A stretch of 10,278 nt of DNA from Chloroflexota bacterium (GCA_029858845.1 JAOUEG010000047.1:1-10278); one strand, 5' to 3'; positions 1 to 6,612 are shown, numbered from the stretch's first letter. Translations and numbers: made by a program. Notes: generated by a model from the sequence alone, not told the origin.

Positions 1-569
1 AGGCGGACGAGATAGTGGGTGAACCGCGAGTCGCCCAGGGTGGCCAGCGTCTCCGAGACCACCCCCGGTCTTCGCTCGTCGCCGACATCGAACGCAGTCA
101 GCAGGACCCCCACGACCGCGTTCGCCGCCCGCTCGGCATCGGCTCCGTGGATATCGCGGTAGCGCTCGATCGTCACCCCGGGAGCCGGCACCCGCGACAG
201 CGCGGAGCGGGCGGCGGCATCGTTCGTGGCCACCATGAGGTGGCCCGGGCCGGCGTCCTCGAAGCCATTGGCCACGAGCCGGTCGTATACGTCGGTCGGA
301 GAATCGTGGGGCGGGAGCAGCCACACGTGGGGCTGCCGCCCGATACTCGCGAACAGGATCCCGATCTCCGCGAGTCGTCGATCGAAGTCCCGTGGGTCGG
401 AAGGGAACTGGACCGCCTCGAGCCGATTCCAGAACGGCTCAGGGTCGACCGTGTCATGGAGGAGGATCGCGTCGCCGAGTTCCCGGATGATCCGGTCGGG
501 CACCGCGTGGACGGCCGCCTCATGGCGGAGCAGGCGGAGGACCAGCGATGTCGGGATCCCTGACGTCAT
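1..569 (-). CDS. GNAT-family N-acetyltransferase, partial (C-terminus beyond left edge)
   Basis: Reading the minus strand from the ATG at 569-567 gives an open frame of 189 codons with no stop before the left edge, so the 3' end of the gene is missing. The protein starts MTSGIPTSLV and contains ILLHDTVDPEPFWNRL near residue 36, FDRRLAEIGILFASIGRQPHV around 62-82, VANGFEDAGPGHLMV around 99-113, and ends in TLGDSRFTHYLVR. This pattern (a helical N-terminal lobe, then an NGF..xGxGHLMV strand, then SRFTHYLV, where the acetyl-CoA part begins) matches GNAT proteins I associate with Chloroflexota. The R/QxxGxG/A acetyl-CoA loop would lie outside the window, so catalytic competence cannot be checked. 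No Shine-Dalgarno sequence precedes the start; TAAGGT lies 6 nt upstream. The methyltransferase gene lies upstream on the same strand, 97 bases away. The substrate is unknown. The reading frame is convincing and the family assignment is moderately sure. Confidence 0.72.
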   Translation of the reverse strand, partial: MTSGIPTSLVLRLLRHEAAVHAVPDRIIRELGDAILLHDTVDPEPFWNRLEAVQFPSDPRDFDRRLAEIGILFASIGRQPHVWLLPPHDSPTDVYDRLVANGFEDAGPGHLMVATNDAAARSALSRVPAPGVTIERYRDIHGADAERAANAVVGVLLTAFDVGDERRPGVVSETLATLGDSRFTHYLVR

Positions 570-575
570 CGCACA

Positions 576-581
576 ACCTTA
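576..581 (-). promoter_or_regulatory. Candidate -10 box (TAAGGT) of a leaderless GNAT transcript
   Basis: On the minus strand TAAGGT is followed by six bases and then the ATG of the acetyltransferase. This spacing puts the transcription start on or beside the start codon, as in leaderless mRNAs. No good -35 hexamer is seen 16-18 nt upstream. It is supported mainly by the same arrangement before other genes in this window. Confidence 0.4.
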
Positions 582-666
582 CGAGAACCGTCAGCGATCT
601 TCGGGCGGACGGGCGGACGAGGTCATGCCGCGTGGATGGTCCGGCGCCCAAGGGGCGTCAGGAGTC

Positions 667-1680
667 TCAGGCGTGCCGCTCGACGAGGAACGCCGTCGCG
701 CCCGACGGCAGCTCGAGTTCCTCGGGCACGGGGAGGCCGGCGGCCGCGAACCACGCCTCGAACTCCTCGCGGGAGGCGAGCGCCGTACCCTGGAACAGCT
801 CGTCCAGCTGGACCCCCGCGATCAGCTCGCCGTGGCGGGATCGGAACTCCTCCCGCCTCGACGGGAGCGGCCAGTCGAGCACGAGGATCCGGCCGCCGGG
901 CTTGAGCGCCGTCCAGGCCCTCCGCAGGACGTCCGCCGGGTCCTGGAGCTGATGCAGCGCGTACTGGAAGTAGACGAGATCGTACGCACCCACGTCGGCG
1001 GTCGACGTGGACGTCCCTTCGCGGATCGAGATCCGGTCCGCCAGCCCAGCCTCGGCGATGGCGGTCCGTGCTCGTGCGACCGAATCCGACTCGGACTCGA
1101 CGCCCACGAGTTCGAGTCCCGGGAACCGGCGGGCCATCGCGACGAGCCAGCGACCGCCGCCACAGTGCACGTCCGCGACCCGACCGCCTCGGGAGAGATC
1201 CGCGACAAGCTGGGGCAACAGCCCGAGGGCTTCCTGGAAGAAGACCGCGATGTCCTGGCGAGTGAGTCGCTCGATGGCCCGGCGATAGCGGTCCGGCCGG
1301 TCGCGGATCGGTTCCCCGCTGCGGAAGAACTCGCTCATCCCGTCCCAGTCCATGGAGGCAACGACGGCATGGACGAACTGCCCACCCAGGTAGTCGGCCC
1401 GGTCGCCTTCGAGCAGGATCCCGGCAACGGCATCGTCCAGGGTGAGCCGGCCGTCATCCAGCACGACCAGACCGTGAGCGTCCACGGCCCACGCCCAGGT
1501 CTCGACCGCCGGGCGGTGGTGACCCGTCGAACCGGCGAGATCGCCCGGTGTGATCCCCGCTTGGCCGGCTGCTCGGATCGCGGCGAACAGGCCGAGCTCG
1601 AGGCCCAAGTAGACCAGCCAAGTCCGGTGGAAACCGCCGAGGCTCTCGATGAGATCGTCGAAGCGGTCGTCGTTGGCCAT
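667..1680 (-). CDS. Class I SAM-dependent methyltransferase with N-terminal helical/winged-helix domain
   Basis: The 337-residue protein starts MANDDRFDDL. Residues 1 to about 110 are helical with a winged-helix look (GLELGLFAAI, then VETWAWAVDAHGLVVLDDGRLTL), as in the dimerisation domain of small-molecule O-methyltransferases and Rv2258c-like proteins. The Rossmann methyltransferase domain follows: motif I VADVHCGGGRW at 168-178, the acidic ribose-binding residue in LVGVESE (Glu195), YDLVYFQYALHQL around 233-245, and LKPGGRILVLDW at 259-270. It should transfer a methyl group from S-adenosylmethionine to a cytosolic small molecule, which cannot be identified. In motif I the usual first glycine (DxGCG) is His172. 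The ATG at 1680 was chosen because the fold begins there; an in-frame ATG at 1698 would add six residues. It is divergent from the sigma factor gene, 91 bases apart. The family is sure; the substrate is unknown. Confidence 0.9.
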   Translation of the reverse strand: MANDDRFDDLIESLGGFHRTWLVYLGLELGLFAAIRAAGQAGITPGDLAGSTGHHRPAVETWAWAVDAHGLVVLDDGRLTLDDAVAGILLEGDRADYLGGQFVHAVVASMDWDGMSEFFRSGEPIRDRPDRYRRAIERLTRQDIAVFFQEALGLLPQLVADLSRGGRVADVHCGGGRWLVAMARRFPGLELVGVESESDSVARARTAIAEAGLADRISIREGTSTSTADVGAYDLVYFQYALHQLQDPADVLRRAWTALKPGGRILVLDWPLPSRREEFRSRHGELIAGVQLDELFQGTALASREEFEAWFAAAGLPVPEELELPSGATAFLVERHA

Positions 1681-1688
1681 CGCCACGG

Positions 1689-1694
1689 ATTGTC
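1689..1694 (-). promoter_or_regulatory. Weak candidate -10 box (GACAAT) for the methyltransferase
   Basis: GACAAT ends 8 nt before the ATG at 1680 on the minus strand. It matches four of six consensus -10 bases, and no Shine-Dalgarno sequence is present. If used, the mRNA would be nearly leaderless. It is the weakest of the start-proximal boxes in this window. Confidence 0.2.
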
Positions 1695-1722
1695 GCATGG
1701 CCCGAGGGGCCCGGCCCCGCGT

Positions 1723-1732
1723 ACCGTACGGT
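1723..1732. repeat. Perfect 10-bp palindrome ACCGTACGGT between divergent genes
   Basis: ACCGTACGGT is a perfect palindrome lying between the divergent starts of the methyltransferase (1680) and the sigma factor (1772). It sits immediately upstream of the candidate ECF -35 element. A dimeric regulator could bind here, but a 10-bp palindrome in high-GC DNA can also occur by chance. Confidence 0.35.
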
Positions 1733-1734
1733 GA

Positions 1735-1761
1735 TGCAACGCTTTCGCGGGCGCCGACGTT
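1735..1761 (+). promoter_or_regulatory. Candidate ECF-type promoter (TGCAAC-N17-CGTT) of the sigma/repair operon
   Basis: TGCAAC at 1735-1740 and CGTT at 1758-1761 are separated by 17 bases. This resembles promoters of ECF sigma factors, whose -35 elements carry an AAC core and whose -10 elements often contain CGT. The -10 element ends 10 nt before the ATG at 1772, so the leader would be only a few bases. ECF sigma factors commonly transcribe their own genes, so autoregulation would be natural. The match is by eye only. Confidence 0.3.
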
Positions 1762-1771
1762 CTGGGGGGTG

Positions 1772-2401
1772 ATGGATACGAACGGCTCCGGTCCGGATGG
1801 AGCGCACGATGCCGAAGCTCGCCTCATCGATGCCCTGGCGGCAGACGTCGATGCCGCCTTCCCACAGGTCGTGGCCGAGCATCAGGACCGCCTGTACACC
1901 ATCGCACTGCGCATGCTGGGCGATCCGCACGACGCCGAGGAGGCGACCCAGGACGCCCTGGTTCGCGCCTATCGCGCCCTCGCCGGATACGAAACGGCGC
2001 GGATCCTCGATCTGCAACTGCGCGCTTGGCTGACGACGATCGTGCTGAACGGCTGCCGGAGCCGCCTCGGCCGTATGGCGAGGCGAGGATCGGCATCGTC
2101 ATCCCTCGATGACGTGTCCGAGTCGGCCGCCCCACGGACGCACGACCGCTATTCGCCCGAGTCGATCGTCCATGCGGCGGCCGAGCGGGACGCCTGGGGA
2201 CAGCGCCTGCTGGGCCTGCCGCCGGCGCAGCGATCCGCGGTCATCCTCCGGCACGTCGATGGCCTGTCCTACCCGGAGATGGCGATCGCCCTCGGCCGAC
2301 CCGAGGGAACGGTGAAGGCGCACGTCCACCGCGGCATCGCCCGCCTGCGCACGATCCTCGAGGCCGAGGTGGGACCCCAGCATGAGGAGATGACCGCATG
2401 A
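1772..2401 (+). CDS. ECF-subfamily RNA polymerase sigma-70 factor
   Basis: The 209-residue protein has the usual two ECF domains. Region 2 spans about 30-102 (FPQVVAEHQDRLYTIALRML, then the core-binding DPHDAEEATQDALVRAYRAL, then RAWLTTIVLNGCRSRLGR). A polar linker covers about 103-140. Region 4 spans about 144-194 (LLGLPPAQRSAVILRHVDGL, then SYPEMAIALGRPEGTVKAHVHRG, the helix-turn-helix that reads the -35 element). It directs RNA polymerase to a specific set of promoters, probably including its own. The start is the ATG at 1772; the open frame extends further upstream but reads into the divergent gene, and a GTG at 1769 is an alternative. A G6 tract lies only 2 nt before the ATG, too close for a normal Shine-Dalgarno site. 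The stop overlaps the next start (ATGA), so the two are co-translated. No anti-sigma gene is adjacent. Confidence 0.93.
   Translation: MDTNGSGPDGAHDAEARLIDALAADVDAAFPQVVAEHQDRLYTIALRMLGDPHDAEEATQDALVRAYRALAGYETARILDLQLRAWLTTIVLNGCRSRLGRMARRGSASSSLDDVSESAAPRTHDRYSPESIVHAAAERDAWGQRLLGLPPAQRSAVILRHVDGLSYPEMAIALGRPEGTVKAHVHRGIARLRTILEAEVGPQHEEMTA
2384..2389 (+). promoter_or_regulatory. Shine-Dalgarno sequence GAGGAG for the repair gene, inside the sigma 3' end
   Basis: GAGGAG lies 8 nt before the ATG at 2398, within the last codons of the sigma factor. It is the best ribosome binding site in the window. It fixes the start of the downstream gene at the ATGA overlap and implies strong translation of the repair protein from the operon mRNA. 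Confidence 0.7.
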
Positions 2402-3201
2402 CGATCACCGATCGGTCCATCGAGATCGCGCTCACGGACCTGGCCGTGGCGGCACCACCCGGCATGCGGGCGGATGTGCTCGTGCGAGCCGGGCTGGCAG
2501 ACCGCTACGGTCGCGTCCCCTCCCCCATCGGTCCGCTGGTGGTCGCATGGAACGGGCTCGGCGTCGCGCTCGTCAGTTCCGACCCGGACGATGCCTCCTT
2601 CGAGACCCTGCACCTGGCCGTGACCGGTCGCCCGGCGCTGCCCGCGAGCGGCGGCCTTCCGGGCGGACTGGCCGCCGCGATCGCTCGGCGGCTGGACGGC
2701 GACAAGCGGGCCAGGATCGACCTGGACCTCCGCGGCCACACGGCCTTCGAGCGGGATGTCTGGCGCAAGGCCCTCGAGATCCCTCACGGCGAGGTCCGTC
2801 CCTACGGGTGGATCGCGGCGGAGATCGGTCGGCCGCGAGCCGTGCGAGCGGTGGGCACGGCACTGGGGCACAATCCGGTGCCACTCCTGGTCCCCTGTCA
2901 CCGCGTCGTCCGTGCCGACGGCACCATCGGCCAGTATTCGCTCGGCGGCCCCGAGAACAAGCGGACGATCCTGCGTAGCGAAGGCTTGGATCCGGATGCC
3001 CTGGAGCACCTCGCGGCCGCCGGCATCCGGTACATCGGCTCGGATACGACCGGCGTCGTGTGCCTTCCGGCCTGCCGCCACGCCCGCCGGATCAGTGCTT
3101 CGCACCGGAAGGCGTTCCGCTCCCTGGACGACGCGGAGGCCGCAGGCTACCGGCCGTGCCGGGTGTGCCGACCGGCATCGGGCGCGTCCGTGGCTGCGTG
3201 A
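2398..3201 (+). CDS. O6-alkylguanine-DNA alkyltransferase fused to a C-terminal Ada-type zinc (phosphotriester) domain
   Basis: The 267-residue cytosolic protein repairs alkylated DNA by moving alkyl groups irreversibly onto its own cysteines. Residues 1-36 are an extension absent from plain Ogt/MGMT. An RNase H-like N-lobe starts near YGRVPSPIGPLVVAW (37-51). The catalytic domain runs from about 116 to 200, with Arg150 at the usual arginine-finger position (RAVRAVGTALGHNPVP) and acceptor Cys167 in LVPCHRVV. The tail, about 211-260, reads RYIGSDTTGVVCLPAC and later YRPCRVCRP. It has the CxxxC (222, 226) plus CxxC (254, 257) zinc ligands of the Ada N-terminal domain, whose first cysteine accepts methyl from phosphotriesters. 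In E. coli Ada this domain is N-terminal and followed by an AraC-type helix-turn-helix; here it is C-terminal and no such domain is present. The start overlaps the sigma stop and has a GAGGAG site. Confidence 0.92.
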   Translation: MTITDRSIEIALTDLAVAAPPGMRADVLVRAGLADRYGRVPSPIGPLVVAWNGLGVALVSSDPDDASFETLHLAVTGRPALPASGGLPGGLAAAIARRLDGDKRARIDLDLRGHTAFERDVWRKALEIPHGEVRPYGWIAAEIGRPRAVRAVGTALGHNPVPLLVPCHRVVRADGTIGQYSLGGPENKRTILRSEGLDPDALEHLAAAGIRYIGSDTTGVVCLPACRHARRISASHRKAFRSLDDAEAAGYRPCRVCRPASGASVAA

Positions 3202-3219
3202 GCCGGGACCGTGGTGACA

Positions 3220-3239
3220 GCGGCCCACCGGCGGGCCGC
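3220..3239. terminator. GC-rich hairpin between convergent genes
   Basis: GCGGCCC at 3220-3226 and GGGCCGC at 3233-3239 form a perfect 7-bp stem with a 6-nt loop. It lies 18 bases after the repair gene stop and 37 bases beyond the oppositely oriented oxidoreductase stop. There is no T tract on either side, so efficient intrinsic termination is uncertain. A second palindrome, GCCCGCGGGC, lies at 3253-3262. Confidence 0.35.
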
Positions 3240-3276
3240 CAGCGCCGATACGGCCCGCGGGCGTCCGTCCGGGCGG

Positions 3277-5346
3277 TCAGGCTTCGGACAGGACCGTCCG
3301 CGAGACTCGTCGAGCCAGGGCCATCGCGGTCAGCATCGGGTTGACGCCAAGCCCGGTCGGGAAGAGCGAGGTGTCCGACACGTAGAGACCGCGGACGACC
3401 GCGTCATTCCGTTCCCCGACCCTGACCCGGCCGGCGGGATCACACACGTGACCGCGAGGATCCGCACCCATCCGGGCGCTGCCCATCTGGTGGGCCGAGA
3501 ACACCGTCCCGCGGTTGGGCGAGAAGTCGAAGGCGGCGAGCCGCTGCAGGTAGGCGTCGAAGGCGCCCTCGCCGGCATCGGCGGCGCCACGAAACCAGGC
3601 CGGCCGCGTGCCGGCGGCCATGATGTCGACGGCGCCGCCGGCTCGAGCGATCCGGGCCGTGCTCACGAGGGCATGCCGCAGCGTCGCGATGCCCGTGTCG
3701 TCGAGTGCGTAGTCGATGCGAACGCGGCCGGCCTTGGTCAGCGTCGTGCGACCCTCGCCACCGTCGCGTGTCACGGCTAGGACCGCGCCGAGGTGGCGGA
3801 CGTCGGACATCAGCGCCGCGTGCTCGGTCGCTCCCTCCCACGGCACGGCCAGCGCCACCAGCCCCGGGTGGCCCGGCGCCGATTCGATGACATACCCGGC
3901 TCGCCCCGGCACGCTGTCGATGAACTGGAGTGACTTGGCTGCCTGCATCGTCCCGAGCCACAGGTCGACCGGTGTCGGCATCCGGGTGATCACGCCGGAC
4001 ACCGGGTGGATGCGCAGGTGCCGGCCGATCGCCGGGTGCTCGAGACCCGAGCCCTGCAAGATGGCTGGCGTCCGCAGGGCCCCGGCAGCCAGCACGACCT
4101 GCCGGGCGAGCACGCGCAGGCGACGGACGCGGACGCCGCCTGGAGCATTCGCATCGTCGATCGGCTCACCGGTCGTCGGATCCGGCACGACGGCCAGTCC
4201 CTCCGCACCGACCGCGCGCCCACCCTCCAGCAGGACGCGCGTCACCCGGACGCGCGGCACGATCCGAGCGCCCGCGCTGAAGGCTTCCGCCAGGTGACCC
4301 TGGATGCCGGACCGCTTCGCTCCCCGCCGGCACCCGAATCCACAGCTGCCGCAATCGTCGCAGCCGGCGCTGTTGCGACGGATCGGACCGGCCTCCCAGC
4401 CGAGCGCCGCGGCGCCGCGCAGGATCAGCTCGTCCTTCGGTGGGATGAAGGTCGCGTCACTGACCTGGAGCTCGGCCTCGAGGGCGGCCACGTCAGCCCC
4501 CCATTCCTCCGCATCACCCAGGCCGTCCAGGCCGTCCGACCGCCGCCATTCCTCGCGGACACTCGCCGGCGCGGCGATCGTCGTCATCCAGTTGACGAGC
4601 GTGCCGCCGCCGACGCCGGATCCCGCCAGCAGCGTGGCGGCTCCGTCCCAGGTGGCGAGCAGGCCGTGGTTGAGGTAAAGCCGCGCGAAGGCATCGAGTT
4701 CGTCGCCCGGCATCGAGGCCTCGTCGACGAACGGGCCCGCCTCCAGCACGACGACGGAGCGACCGGCACGGGCGAGAGCAGCCGCGGAGACCCCGCCCCC
4801 GGCGCCGGAGCCCACGATCACGACATCCGCCTCGAGCGTCAGCGGGTCGTCCGGAGCTCCGCTGGCGAACGGCAGGGCGAACGGCACGATCGTGGTCGGA
4901 GCGGCGGCGAGCGGCGGCCACTGCGGTCGATAGCCGATCGCCGCATGGCGCGGGTTCGGGGTGCCGGGAAGGCCGGGAAGGCCGGGGTCAGCGTAGGCCA
5001 GGAACGTGGCGAGCTTGCGCAGGCTGCTGAACGCCGACCGTCGCTGCGGGATGCGCGACGAGGCCCACGACCGCAGGTACGCCTCGCGGCGAGGTCGGTC
5101 CATCTCCGAGAATCGCCTGAACCCGGCACCCAGGGCAGCATTCGCGGCGGGCGACTCCATGGCTCGTAGCACGATGCGAAGCTGGCTCACCTGGGCCGGA
5201 TCGGCCGCACGCTGCAGGGCCTGGAGCAGCAGTGCCGCCGTGCGGTCCGCTCCGCCGGCCACGAAGGTGTCGCACAGCGCCTCGACCGTCCGGATCTCCC
5301 GAGCTGTCCAGTCAGGTCCGACGCGCCCGCCCCCGGCCGCCGTCAC
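3277..5346 (-). CDS. GMC-family FAD oxidoreductase, long-chain alcohol oxidase type
   Basis: From GTG at 5346 the protein is 689 residues. An N-terminal helical region (about 10-130, WTAREIRTVEALCDTFVAGG onward) is typical of fatty-alcohol oxidases. The FAD Rossmann motif (DVVIVGSGAGGGVSAA, then VVVLEAG) is near 174-204, and the GMC motif GSGVGGGTLVNW near 243-254. A cysteine cluster CDDCGSCGFGC (Cys329, 332, 335, 339) follows. The GMC C-terminal part has a catalytic-type His619 (SAHQMGSARMG) and Asn669 (GLGVNPMLTAMALA). It should oxidise a primary or long-chain alcohol to the aldehyde, reducing oxygen or another acceptor. No signal peptide is seen. GTG 5346 gives a GTGA overlap with the upstream dehydrogenase stop; an in-frame ATG at 5379 would give 700 residues and a 37-nt overlap, but neither start has a clear Shine-Dalgarno site. 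The open frame continues far upstream only as antisense noise. The substrate is inferred from family only. Confidence 0.88.
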   Translation of the reverse strand: MTAAGGGRVGPDWTAREIRTVEALCDTFVAGGADRTAALLLQALQRAADPAQVSQLRIVLRAMESPAANAALGAGFRRFSEMDRPRREAYLRSWASSRIPQRRSAFSSLRKLATFLAYADPGLPGLPGTPNPRHAAIGYRPQWPPLAAAPTTIVPFALPFASGAPDDPLTLEADVVIVGSGAGGGVSAAALARAGRSVVVLEAGPFVDEASMPGDELDAFARLYLNHGLLATWDGAATLLAGSGVGGGTLVNWMTTIAAPASVREEWRRSDGLDGLGDAEEWGADVAALEAELQVSDATFIPPKDELILRGAAALGWEAGPIRRNSAGCDDCGSCGFGCRRGAKRSGIQGHLAEAFSAGARIVPRVRVTRVLLEGGRAVGAEGLAVVPDPTTGEPIDDANAPGGVRVRRLRVLARQVVLAAGALRTPAILQGSGLEHPAIGRHLRIHPVSGVITRMPTPVDLWLGTMQAAKSLQFIDSVPGRAGYVIESAPGHPGLVALAVPWEGATEHAALMSDVRHLGAVLAVTRDGGEGRTTLTKAGRVRIDYALDDTGIATLRHALVSTARIARAGGAVDIMAAGTRPAWFRGAADAGEGAFDAYLQRLAAFDFSPNRGTVFSAHQMGSARMGADPRGHVCDPAGRVRVGERNDAVVRGLYVSDTSLFPTGLGVNPMLTAMALARRVSRTVLSEA

Positions 5347-6551
5347 GTCCGCGGTCGTTCCCAACCCTGCGCCGGCCATGGCTCGCAGCGGAGGGGTCGA
5401 TCCTCGCGATAGGCCAGCGCATAGTCCGCCTGGATGAGCGTGTGGAGCTGGCTGGTTCCCTCGTAGATCACGGCGGCCTTGGAGTTGCGCAGGTAGCGCT
5501 CCACCGGGAACTCGTTGGAGTAGCCGTTTGCCCCATGGACCTGGATGGCGTCCAGGGCGGCCTGGACCGAATGATCCGTGGCGTGCCACTTCGCCATCGA
5601 TGTCTCTCGGGTATTGCGGAGACCCTGGTTCTTGAGCCAGCCGGCGCGCCACACCAGCAGGCGTCCGATCTCGGTCCCGCGGACCATGGTCGCGATCATC
5701 TGCTTGACGAGCTGGTGGCGGCCGATCTCCTCGCCGAACGTCTGGCGCTCGTGCGCGTACTTCACGCTCGCATCCACACACGCCTGCGCGAGCCCGACCG
5801 CCCCGGCGGCGACCGTGTAGCGACCCTGGTCGATGGCGCTCATGGCGATGAGGAAGCCCTCGCCCTCCTCGCCGATCCGGTGCTCGACCGGGACGCGCAC
5901 GCCATCGAGGTTGATCAGACCGGTGTTCCCGGCACGGATCCCGAGCTTGCCGTGCAGGGTACCCGTGGTCAGCCCGTCCATGCCGCGCTCCAGCAGGAAC
6001 GCCGTGACGCCCTTGTGCCGCTTCGCGCGATCCACCGTGGCGAAGACGAGGAAGTGGTCGGCGAGGTCCGCCAGGCTGATCCACAGCTTCTGGCCGTTCA
6101 GGACGTAGCTGTCGCCGTCGCGCCTGGCCGTCGTCTGGAGCGCGGCGGCGTCCGTCCCGACCCCGGGTTCGGTCAGCGCGAACGTCGCCAGCTTCTCGCC
6201 CCTGGCCTGAGGGACGAGCCAGCGGCGGCGCTGCTCCTCCGTGCCCCATTGCAGCAGGGTCAGCGAGTTCAGACCGACGTGGACGCTCTGGACGACCCGG
6301 AACGAGGTGTCCGCGCGCTCGAGCTCCTCGCACAGGATCGCGAAGCTGATGTAGTCCATCCCCGAACCCCCGTAGGCTTCGGGGATCGGGGCGCCGAGGA
6401 AGCCCAGCTCGGCCATCGTGCCGAACAGCTCGCGGGGGAAGCCGGAGCCTTCGTCCCAGCTGCGGATGTTCGGCAGGATCTCCGTCTCCGCGAAGGCACG
6501 GGCGGCGTGCTGGACCAGCTTGTTCTCGTCGGTGAGCGTGAAGTCGACCAT
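5343..6551 (-). CDS. Acyl-CoA dehydrogenase
   Basis: The 402-residue flavoprotein starts MVDFTLTDEN and has the full fold: an N-terminal helical domain, the beta domain with the FAD/substrate signature FALTEPGVGTD (124-134) and GQKLWISLADLADHFLVFA, then the C-terminal helical domain with HERQTFGEEI (267-276) and QVHGANGYSNEFPVERYLRN. It ends with VIYEGTSQLH, where Glu364 is the expected catalytic base. It should form the alpha,beta double bond of an acyl-CoA thioester and pass electrons to ETF. Length is normal. Chain-length or branched-chain preference cannot be read safely. The ATG at 6551 was chosen because the conserved fold starts there; the frame stays open to 6635. TACGAT lies 6 nt upstream. 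It heads an operon with the alcohol oxidase and is divergent from the aminotransferase. Confidence 0.95.
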   Translation of the reverse strand: MVDFTLTDENKLVQHAARAFAETEILPNIRSWDEGSGFPRELFGTMAELGFLGAPIPEAYGGSGMDYISFAILCEELERADTSFRVVQSVHVGLNSLTLLQWGTEEQRRRWLVPQARGEKLATFALTEPGVGTDAAALQTTARRDGDSYVLNGQKLWISLADLADHFLVFATVDRAKRHKGVTAFLLERGMDGLTTGTLHGKLGIRAGNTGLINLDGVRVPVEHRIGEEGEGFLIAMSAIDQGRYTVAAGAVGLAQACVDASVKYAHERQTFGEEIGRHQLVKQMIATMVRGTEIGRLLVWRAGWLKNQGLRNTRETSMAKWHATDHSVQAALDAIQVHGANGYSNEFPVERYLRNSKAAVIYEGTSQLHTLIQADYALAYREDRPLRCEPWPAQGWERPRT

Positions 6552-6557
6552 GGCGGC

Positions 6558-6563
6558 ATCGTA
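6558..6563 (-). promoter_or_regulatory. Candidate -10 box (TACGAT) of a leaderless acyl-CoA dehydrogenase transcript
   Basis: TACGAT on the minus strand is followed by GCCGCC and then ATG, a 6-nt spacing that puts transcription start at the start codon. No Shine-Dalgarno sequence is present. The upstream -35 region is poor (a CCGACG at about 18 nt). Confidence 0.45.
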
Positions 6564-6599
6564 CGCGGGCGAGTGCCTTCGCGTCGGCCGTCGGGCCGA

Positions 6600-6605
6600 T
6601 ACACT
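6600..6605 (+). promoter_or_regulatory. Candidate -10 box (TACACT) for the aminotransferase
   Basis: TACACT is followed by CCGGAGC (7 nt) and ATG. It fits the leaderless arrangement. The GGAG inside the spacer is only one base from the ATG, too close to act as a normal ribosome binding site. The box is 36 bases from the opposing TACGAT box, so two divergent promoters share a 61-base gap. Confidence 0.42.
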
Positions 6606-6612
6606 CCGGAGC

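Noticed and set aside
15..563. A 182-codon plus-strand open frame at the left end.
   Set aside because: It is antisense to the partial acetyltransferase, whose frame has coherent protein-like sequence; this one does not.
643..659. A small hairpin (CGCCC-AAG-GGGCG core) just after the methyltransferase stop, as a terminator.
   Set aside because: On the transcribed strand only 5 base pairs are clean, and no U tract follows; too weak to list.
226..1734. A 502-codon plus-strand open frame opposite the acetyltransferase and methyltransferase.
   Set aside because: It is antisense to two clear genes, is rich in Arg/Pro/Glu, and shows no family motif; it is a usual shadow in high-GC DNA.
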